Below, piece by piece: positions 6,171-10,893 of a DNA stretch of 10,893 bases. Position 1 is the first letter of the stretch, and every line of letters begins with the position of its first letter. The translations under genes and the position numbers were made by a program. Source of the stretch: Lachnospiraceae bacterium (GTDB taxonomy: Bacteria > Bacillota > Clostridia > Lachnospirales > Lachnospiraceae); contig JAILJL010000081.1 of NCBI GenBank assembly GCA_024694785.1, positions 1 through 10,893 on the forward strand, given 5' to 3'. The notes beneath the pieces are model-generated. The model did no database searches. It had not been told where the DNA came from and saw only the letters and a list, made by a program, of their open reading frames with translations.

Positions 6171-7217
6171 ATGTCTGTGAACAAGAAAACGATTGTAATA
6201 GTTGATGACGAGAAGAGTAATCTTGTAAGAGCGCGTATGCTGCTTGAAGAAGAGGAGGACTTGAATCCTGTTTTACTTAATTCCGGAATGCAGTGTATCA
6301 AGTATTTTGAGATTAAGACCGCTGATCTTATATTACTTGACATTATGATGCCTGATATGGATGGCTGGGCAGTTATCTCGCTTTTGCAGGCTAATCCTAA
6401 GACAGAGAATATCCCTGTAATTTTTCTGACTGCAGATTCATCCCCTGAGACGGAGGCGGCTTGCTTTGGTGCGGGCGGAGTTGATTATGCGGTTAAGCCT
6501 ATGCAGCCTGCAAGTGTTATATCGAGAATCAGAAGAGCAATTGAATTAAATGAATACAGAAATAATCTTGCGGCAAAAGTCAAAGAACAGATGGTATATA
6601 TCGATAAGATCAAATACGATTTCATTCTCGGGATGGCAAATCTTGTAGAAGGACGCGATGAGAGTACCGGAGAGCATGTCAAGAGGACTGCGGCTGTGGT
6701 TAAGGCGATAGGAGAGGAAGCAATGCGTCGTGGCTTATATCCTGATGTTCTTACGGAAGAATACCTTAATTATACATATAATGCCGCACCGCTTCATGAT
6801 ATCGGTAAGGTTAAGATAAGCGATACCATACTTTTGAAGCCCGGCAAACTTACAGATGATGAGTTCGATCTTGTCAAAAAGCATACGACGTATGGCAGAG
6901 AGATAATTTCCGATATATTAAAGAATATTGAGGATCAAAATTTCCTTAAGATATTAATGGAGATTGCGGAATTCCACCATGAGAAGTGGAACGGAAAGGG
7001 ATATCCAAAGCATCTGATAGAAGAAGAAATCCCACTTTGCGCGCGTATAATGGCTGTTGCGGATGTCTATGATGCCTTGAAGGAGAAACGATGCTATAAG
7101 GATGCATTTCCGTTAGATGAGGTATATGAGATACTTCAGGAAGATGCGGGGGTTCATTTCGACCCGCAGTTAATTGATTGCTTTATGGCGATTAAGGATG
7201 ACATTAAGAATCTGTAA
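6171..7217 (+). CDS. Response regulator with HD-GYP phosphodiesterase domain
   Basis: The 348 residues make a two-domain signalling protein. The receiver (about 5-125) has acidic D12/D13, phospho-acceptor D57 in LILLDIMMPDMDG, T87 and K109, all expected for phosphorylation. A helical linker (about 125-150) leads to an HD-GYP domain with H169 (TGEH), H209-D210 (LHDIGK), H238, H269-H270 and G277-Y278-P279 in HHEKWNGKGYPKHL, and D298. Every metal ligand and the GYP signature of active members are present. Family knowledge: HD-GYP proteins hydrolyse cyclic di-GMP, and some act on 3',3'-cGAMP. The gene starts 4 nt after the trmD stop (AAAGG at 6156-6160), so it should be co-transcribed with it. 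No histidine kinase or diguanylate cyclase gene lies in the window. The substrate and the input signal are unknown. Confidence 0.93.
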   Translation: MSVNKKTIVIVDDEKSNLVRARMLLEEEEDLNPVLLNSGMQCIKYFEIKTADLILLDIMMPDMDGWAVISLLQANPKTENIPVIFLTADSSPETEAACFGAGGVDYAVKPMQPASVISRIRRAIELNEYRNNLAAKVKEQMVYIDKIKYDFILGMANLVEGRDESTGEHVKRTAAVVKAIGEEAMRRGLYPDVLTEEYLNYTYNAAPLHDIGKVKISDTILLKPGKLTDDEFDLVKKHTTYGREIISDILKNIEDQNFLKILMEIAEFHHEKWNGKGYPKHLIEEEIPLCARIMAVADVYDALKEKRCYKDAFPLDEVYEILQEDAGVHFDPQLIDCFMAIKDDIKNL

Positions 7218-7233
7218 TAGTTATAAAATATAC

Positions 7234-7262
7234 TTGCATTATAATATCCCGCGTGATATAAT
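7234..7262 (+). promoter_or_regulatory. Internal extended -10 promoter upstream of rplS
   Basis: TTGCAT (7234-7239), a 17-nt spacer and a perfect TATAAT (7257-7262) preceded by TGA (7254-7256) form a strong sigma-A promoter just after the HD-GYP stop codon. Transcription should begin near 7268, allowing L19 to be made independently of the upstream operon. Confidence 0.85.
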
Positions 7263-7267
7263 GTTCG

Positions 7268-7338
7268 GGTGTGATTAGAGATGGTCCTCTGTTATCGTAG
7301 TGATATTAAGAACATCGAGATTATAGGAGGAACGCAGA
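7268..7338 (+). promoter_or_regulatory. rplS 5' leader with two small hairpins
   Basis: The predicted leader of about 70 nt can fold into two imperfect hairpins. AGAG (7277-7280) pairs with CTCT (7287-7290), extended by GAT (7273-7275) with ATC (7294-7296). TGATATT (7301-7307) pairs with AACATCG (7311-7317) with one mismatch. The RBS TAGGAGG follows at 7324-7330. Bacillus-type L19 leader RNAs are known as autoregulatory candidates. Whether this leader belongs to that family cannot be decided by eye. Confidence 0.4.
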
Positions 7339-7686
7339 ATGAGCGAAATCATTAAGAAGATCGAGCAGGCTGAATTAAAGTCTGAGATCACAGAATTCAA
7401 CGTAGGAGATACCATTAAGGTATACGCTAAGATCAAGGAAGGAAACCGTGAAAGAGTTCAGGTTTTCGAAGGAACAGTATTAAAGAGACAGGGTGGAAGC
7501 AACAGAGAGACATTCACCGTAAGAAAGTTCTCAAATGGTGTAGGTGTTGAGAAGACATGGCCATTACATTCTCCATTCGTTGAGAAGATCGAAGTTGTCA
7601 GACATGGTAAGGTTAGAAGAGCTAAGCTTAACTACTTAAGAGACCGTGTTGGTAAGGCAGCTAAGGTTAAAGAGCTTGTAAGATAA
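7339..7686 (+). CDS. rplS: 50S ribosomal protein L19
   Basis: The 115 residues match L19 throughout, with [54 protein letters not shown] and a basic C terminus [21 protein letters not shown]19 sits at the 30S-50S interface. The RBS is AGGAGG at 7325-7330. The gene is last in the first operon, followed by an intrinsic terminator 14 nt after the stop. It can be transcribed by read-through or from the promoter at 7234-7262. Confidence 0.98.
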   Translation: MSEIIKKIEQAELKSEITEFNVGDTIKVYAKIKEGNRERVQVFEGTVLKRQGGSNRETFTVRKFSNGVGVEKTWPLHSPFVEKIEVVRHGKVRRAKLNYLRDRVGKAAKVKELVR

Positions 7687-7699
7687 TAAGTCTCAAATT

Positions 7700-7734
7700 A
7701 AGGAACAATTACATCGTAATTGTTCCTTTTTTAT
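7700..7734 (+). terminator. Intrinsic terminator after rplS
   Basis: AAGGAACAATTAC (7700-7712) and GTAATTGTTCCTT (7716-7728) form a perfect 13-bp stem with a 3-nt ATC loop. A T-rich tract (CCTTTTTTATT) overlaps and follows the 3' arm. It should end the ylxM-to-rplS transcript. Confidence 0.92.
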
Positions 7735-7742
7735 TGCCTTTT

Positions 7743-7751
7743 TGCTATAAT
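7743..7751 (+). promoter_or_regulatory. Extended -10 promoter of the lepB-rbgA-lepB-rnhB unit
   Basis: TGCTATAAT (7743-7751) is a perfect TATAAT with an extended TGN. No good -35 is present at 17 nt (TTCCTT), because that position falls in the terminator's 3' arm. TG-extended promoters can work without one. The predicted start is near 7758, leaving a leader of about 25 nt with TGGAGGAAG before the ATG at 7783. Confidence 0.7.
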
Positions 7752-7782
7752 TACTTTATGTATTGCAATTTGGAGGAAGAAC

Positions 7783-8373
7783 ATGGGAATTAGAAGACGC
7801 GGTGGCGGTTTGTCTTTCGGAAAGAGGAGAAGAAGGCTTAACATACCGCTCTTGAAAGAAATCGGTCTATATGCGATTCAGGTTATAATAGCGGTTTCGC
7901 TTGCGTTCTTATTTGTATATTATTTTGGCATGAGAACCAGAATAATCGGTAACTCAATGCAGCCGCTTTTTGATGATGGTGAGCAGATATTGACAAATAA
8001 GTTTGTCTATATATTCGGAGATCCAAAGCCTAATGATATTATAGTATTTCTTCCAAACGGTAACGCAAAGTCGCATTACTACGTTAAAAGAGTAGTCGGA
8101 ACGCCGGGTGACAGAGTTAAGATAAAAGATGGAATTCTCTATGTTAATGGTGAACGATTCGAAGAGAAAGTCGATGTATCTTCGATGGAATATGCCGGTC
8201 TTGCGGAGAATGAAATAGAGCTTGATAAGGATGAGTTCTTTGTATTGGGCGATAATAGAAACAGTTCCGAAGACAGCCGCTATGCCAATATAGGTATAGT
8301 GAAGAAAGAATATATAGTAGGGAAGTGCTGGTTTAGAGTATTCCCGTTTAAGAAGATTAAGTTTATAAGGTAG
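7783..8373 (+). CDS. lepB: Signal peptidase I (first copy)
   Basis: This membrane protease removes signal peptides from exported proteins. The frame is open back to a TTG at 7720, but that codon lies inside the rplS terminator and upstream of the predicted promoter. ATG 7783, with TGGAGGAAG at 7771-7779, is the start and gives 196 residues. An Arg-rich cytoplasmic N terminus (RRR, KRRRR) precedes one membrane helix (about 29-48). The catalytic serine is S58 in GNSMQP and the catalytic lysine is K102 in YYVKRVVG. The box GDNRNSSEDSR lies at 156-166. The C terminus has only basic residues and no second helix, the Gram-positive type. It is followed by rbgA after 15 nt. Confidence 0.95.
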   Translation: MGIRRRGGGLSFGKRRRRLNIPLLKEIGLYAIQVIIAVSLAFLFVYYFGMRTRIIGNSMQPLFDDGEQILTNKFVYIFGDPKPNDIIVFLPNGNAKSHYYVKRVVGTPGDRVKIKDGILYVNGERFEEKVDVSSMEYAGLAENEIELDKDEFFVLGDNRNSSEDSRYANIGIVKKEYIVGKCWFRVFPFKKIKFIR

Positions 8374-8388
8374 AACGGAAGTGAATGA

Positions 8389-9255
8389 ATGAGTGATAAT
8401 GTAACTGCAATCAACTGGTATCCGGGCCATATGACCAAGGCGCGTCGTATGATGCAGGAAGATATCAAGCTTATAGATGTGGTGATAGAGCTTCTTGATG
8501 CCAGAATACCATTTTCGAGTCGTAATCCGGACATAGACGAGCTTGCCGGGAATAAGAAAAGAATGATACTTCTTAATAAGGCAGATCTGGCAGATGAAGC
8601 AATAACGAGGGCGTGGACCGAGTACTTTACCGGTATGGGTTATGAGGTCGTAACCCTTGACTCGCGAACGCAGAACAAAATGAAAAATGTGCTTGCATCG
8701 GTTATGATGACTTGTAAGGAGAAGATTGAGAGAGACAGGAAGAGAGGTATAATCAATCGACCGGTCAGAGCGATGGTTGTAGGCATTCCGAATGTGGGTA
8801 AGTCGACATTTATTAATTCTTTTGCAAAGAAGGCGGTAACCAAGACGGGTAATAAGCCGGGAGTTACCAAGGGGAAGCAGTGGATCAGACTTAACAAAGA
8901 TGTTGAGCTTCTTGATACGCCTGGTATATTATGGCCTAAGTTTGAGGATAGACAAGTAGGAATCAAGCTTGCACTTATCGGTTCAATCAATGACGAGATT
9001 CTTAACATTGAAGAGCTTACACTTGACCTTATAGACCGCCTGAGAAACGACTATCCGGGAATTATTAAAGATAGGTATAATATTGAGGAAGATGGTGCGA
9101 ATCACGAGGTCCTGGAACGAATTGCTATAAGAAGAGGAGCAATTAAGAAGGGTAACGAAGTAGATTATGAGAAGGCAGCTAATATAGTGATAGACGAGTA
9201 TAGAGCAGGTAAGCTTGGAAGAATCACGCTGGAGAAGCCTCAGAATAATATATAA
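8389..9255 (+). CDS. rbgA: Ribosome biogenesis GTPase RbgA (YlqF)
   Basis: RbgA is needed for late assembly of the 50S subunit in Firmicutes. The 288 residues show the circularly permuted GTPase order G4-G1-G2-G3: NKAD (63-66), GIPNVGKST (132-140), PGVT (157-160) and DTPG (176-179). The N terminus has the family signature INWYPGHMTKA (8-18), and the C-terminal helical domain (about 200-285) is the rRNA-binding part. ATG 8389 is used; an overlapping out-of-frame ATG sits at 8385. It lies between two signal peptidase genes, and its stop overlaps the TAAGGAG of the second. Confidence 0.97.
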   Translation: MSDNVTAINWYPGHMTKARRMMQEDIKLIDVVIELLDARIPFSSRNPDIDELAGNKKRMILLNKADLADEAITRAWTEYFTGMGYEVVTLDSRTQNKMKNVLASVMMTCKEKIERDRKRGIINRPVRAMVVGIPNVGKSTFINSFAKKAVTKTGNKPGVTKGKQWIRLNKDVELLDTPGILWPKFEDRQVGIKLALIGSINDEILNIEELTLDLIDRLRNDYPGIIKDRYNIEEDGANHEVLERIAIRRGAIKKGNEVDYEKAANIVIDEYRAGKLGRITLEKPQNNI

Positions 9256-9265
9256 GGAGCAGAAT

Positions 9266-9877
9266 ATGAAAGACGAATTTGATTTAAGCGAAGAAGCGAA
9301 GAATACCGAAAAGAATGGTAATAAGCTTATTAAGCAGGTATTGTTCATGATAATTTACATTGCGGGAGTTTTTCTTGCAGCATATCTTATTATAACTTTT
9401 ATAGGCCAGAGAACGATAGTTATAGGCGATTCCATGAATGAGACCTTGCATGATGGGGATAACCTTATTGTTGATAAGATCACTTACAGATTCAGGGATC
9501 CGAAGCGCTTTGAGATTGTGGTATTCCCGCCAAAGTGTGAACCTAATACATTATATATTAAGAGAATAATAGGATTGCCTAATGAGACTGTCAGAATTGA
9601 TTATGACGGTAATATATACATTAATGACGAGATTCTCTATGAAGATTACGGAAGAGATGTAATTATTGAGCCGGGCCTTGCATTTGAATCTATTACCCTT
9701 GGTGCGGACGAATTCTTTGTACTTGGCGATAATCGTAATTACAGTAAGGATAGTCGTGATCCGGGCGTAGGAATTATTACGCTTGAAGATATCGAGGGTA
9801 GAGCAATTTTCAGAGTATTCCCGTTTAAGAAGTTTGGTAAGATCAAGAATGGTAATCTTGAGATAGAAGAGGATTAG
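9266..9877 (+). CDS. lepB: Signal peptidase I (second copy)
   Basis: The 203-residue protein is a divergent paralogue of the signal peptidase at 7783. The frame is open back to 9215 inside rbgA, but TAAGGAG (9253-9259) points to ATG 9266. An acidic and polar N terminus (1-20) leads to a membrane helix (about 24-46). The catalytic residues are S56 in GDSMNE and K99 in YIKRIIG, and the box GDNRNYSKDSR is at 154-164. The ending FRVFPFKK is shared with the first copy. The N terminus and the substrate-facing segment (about 120-145) differ most between the copies, which suggests different precursor preferences (inference). It is followed by rnhB with a 1-nt gap. Confidence 0.95.
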   Translation: MKDEFDLSEEAKNTEKNGNKLIKQVLFMIIYIAGVFLAAYLIITFIGQRTIVIGDSMNETLHDGDNLIVDKITYRFRDPKRFEIVVFPPKCEPNTLYIKRIIGLPNETVRIDYDGNIYINDEILYEDYGRDVIIEPGLAFESITLGADEFFVLGDNRNYSKDSRDPGVGIITLEDIEGRAIFRVFPFKKFGKIKNGNLEIEED

Positions 9878-9878
9878 T

Positions 9879-10559
9879 ATGGCGACTACCAAAGCTCTTG
9901 AAAAGGAACGACTTCGCGAAGAGAAAAGAAGAATAGCATACGAGAAGGAAGAATTACGGCTTGACGAGATCCGCAAGTTTGAAGAGATGTACTCGAAGTA
10001 TGATATGATCTGCGGCATAGACGAAGTGGGTCGCGGACCGCTGGCGGGCCCTGTAATGGCAGGAGCAGTTATACTTCCGAAGGGATGCAGAATTCATGAT
10101 ATCAATGATTCCAAGAAGCTTTCCGAGAAAAAGCGCGAGATGCTGTATGACATTATTATGCAGGAAGCAGTGGCAGTAGGTATCGGCGTTATCGGACCGG
10201 AAAGAATTGATGAGATAAATATTCTACAGGCAACATACGAAGCAATGCGTGCGGCGATTAAGAATCTTAACGTAGTACCCGATATATTATTAAATGATGC
10301 CGTTACAATACCGGGAGTTGAGATCAAACAGGTTCCGATTATTAAGGGTGATGCGAAGTCAATTACAATCGGTGCGGCATCTATTGTGGCAAAGGTAACG
10401 CGAGACAGGTATATGGTTGAGGTGGCGGCAAAATATCCCGAGTACGGATTTGGCAGCAATAAAGGATACGGATCTGCTGCACATATAGCTGCGATTAAGG
10501 AATATGGGCCAACACCTTTGCACAGGCGAACATTTATCAAGAATTTCATTGAAGTTTAA
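9879..10559 (+). CDS. rnhB: Ribonuclease HII
   Basis: The enzyme cuts RNA in RNA-DNA hybrids and starts removal of single ribonucleotides from DNA. The 226 residues have the active-site carboxylates D48 and E49 in CGIDEVGRGPLAGPV, D140 in LLNDAV and D158 in KGDAKS, plus AASIVAKVTRDR (167-178) and the C-terminal YGPTPLHRRTF (209-219). A highly charged helical extension of about 40 residues (Lys/Glu/Arg-rich) precedes the catalytic domain; Firmicutes homologues such as that of B. subtilis also have N-terminal extensions. The start is 1 nt after the lepB stop, with GAGG at 9870-9873, so translational coupling is likely. Confidence 0.96.
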   Translation: MATTKALEKERLREEKRRIAYEKEELRLDEIRKFEEMYSKYDMICGIDEVGRGPLAGPVMAGAVILPKGCRIHDINDSKKLSEKKREMLYDIIMQEAVAVGIGVIGPERIDEINILQATYEAMRAAIKNLNVVPDILLNDAVTIPGVEIKQVPIIKGDAKSITIGAASIVAKVTRDRYMVEVAAKYPEYGFGSNKGYGSAAHIAAIKEYGPTPLHRRTFIKNFIEV

Positions 10560-10584
10560 GATGGATTTAATTTGAGGTGAGGGC

Positions 10585-10893
10585 ATGCAAATTAATGATA
10601 TTCTCTCGAAGATGAATATTAATATCTCAACCAATAACGCCAATGTGGTGCAGAATACCGAGGGCGTTAAAAATGTTGCGGCAGAACCTCAGGTTCAGGA
10701 AAGTAGTCTATATAGTCTTACCGAAGGGGAAGTGTTCTCGGGAACTGTTTCCGAAGGTGAGAATCAGAAAGTACTGGTAACACTTTCAAACGGTGATACC
10801 TTCACAGCCAGGCCCGATGCGGGTGTTGAGCTTCTTAAGGGCCAGCCGGCCTATTTCCTTGTTACTTCAAATGATAAAGGAAAGATGTCATTA
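10585..10893 (+). CDS. YlqG/FliK-like hypothetical protein, 5' part (cut by window end)
   Basis: An open frame begins at ATG 10585 after GAGGTGAGG (10574-10582) and runs 103 codons to the window edge without a stop. The N terminus (MQINDILSKMNINI) is polar and Asn/Gln-rich and probably disordered to about residue 40. After it come short beta-like segments with regularly spaced glycines (LTEGEVFSGTV, VTLSNGDTF, LKGQPAYFLV). In B. subtilis ylqG lies immediately after rnhB and is followed by ylqH, a FlhB C-terminal-like gene. Position and the flagellar hook-length-control-like texture suggest the same family here. The assignment rests mostly on gene order. The gene is 25 nt after rnhB and in the same direction. 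Confidence 0.7.
   Translation, partial: MQINDILSKMNINISTNNANVVQNTEGVKNVAAEPQVQESSLYSLTEGEVFSGTVSEGENQKVLVTLSNGDTFTARPDAGVELLKGQPAYFLVTSNDKGKMSL

Noticed and set aside
7720..7782. Upstream TTG start for the first lepB
   Set aside because: It falls in the 3' arm of the rplS terminator and upstream of the predicted transcription start; ATG 7783 has a good TGGAGG.
9215..9265. Upstream start for the second lepB inside rbgA
   Set aside because: It lacks a good ribosome binding site, while TAAGGAG precedes ATG 9266; the added residues simply read rbgA out of frame.
10094..10549. 151-codon minus-strand frame opposite rnhB
   Set aside because: It is a mirror of the conserved RNase HII frame with shadow-type Ile/Ser/Ala composition and no regulatory signals.

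Overview
The window looks like chromosome from a low-to-mid GC Firmicute of class Clostridia, most likely a Lachnospiraceae-type anaerobe. That placement is an inference. It rests on the gene order ylxM-ffh-rpsP-khpA-rimM-trmD-rplS-lepB-rbgA-lepB-rnhB-(ylqG-like), strong AGGAGG-type ribosome binding sites, sigma-A-like promoters and Firmicutes-type protein variants. No rRNA, tRNA, CRISPR array, insertion sequence or phage gene was seen.

Layout. (1) Positions 1-1786: the possible 3' end of an unknown gene, then a gene for a secreted, membrane-anchored CotH-family protein with a glycine/proline-rich tail. (2) Positions 1783-2334, minus strand: a short Sfp-type phosphopantetheinyl transferase. 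It converges on cotH with a 4-base overlap of stop codons and has its own promoter, whose -10 lies in a 16-bp palindrome. (3) Positions 2403-2555: a divergent regulatory region with a near-consensus promoter (TTGACA-17-TAGAAT). Its -35 forms one arm of a perfect inverted repeat. (4) Positions 2556-7686: a co-directional translation and protein-targeting operon. It encodes YlxM, Ffh (SRP GTPase), S16, KhpA, RimM, TrmD, a response regulator with an HD-GYP phosphodiesterase domain, and L19. L19 also has its own extended -10 promoter and a leader of about 70 nt, and the operon ends at a strong intrinsic terminator (7700-7734). (5) Positions 7746 to the window end: a second transcription unit starting at an extended -10 promoter. 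It encodes signal peptidase I, the ribosome-assembly GTPase RbgA, a second signal peptidase I, RNase HII and the start of a YlqG/FliK-like gene cut by the window end.

How the genes fit together. The core cluster combines ribosome parts and assembly (S16, L19, RimM, RbgA), tRNA modification (TrmD), RNA binding (KhpA), and membrane targeting and export (YlxM, Ffh, two LepB). RNase HII serves genome maintenance. The most unusual feature is a canonical REC-HD-GYP regulator 4 nt downstream of trmD and upstream of rplS, in an operon otherwise devoted to translation. It suggests a possible link between cyclic-dinucleotide signalling and ribosome production, or simply co-expression with growth. Most of the rest matches known families, and no wholly new multigene system is evident.
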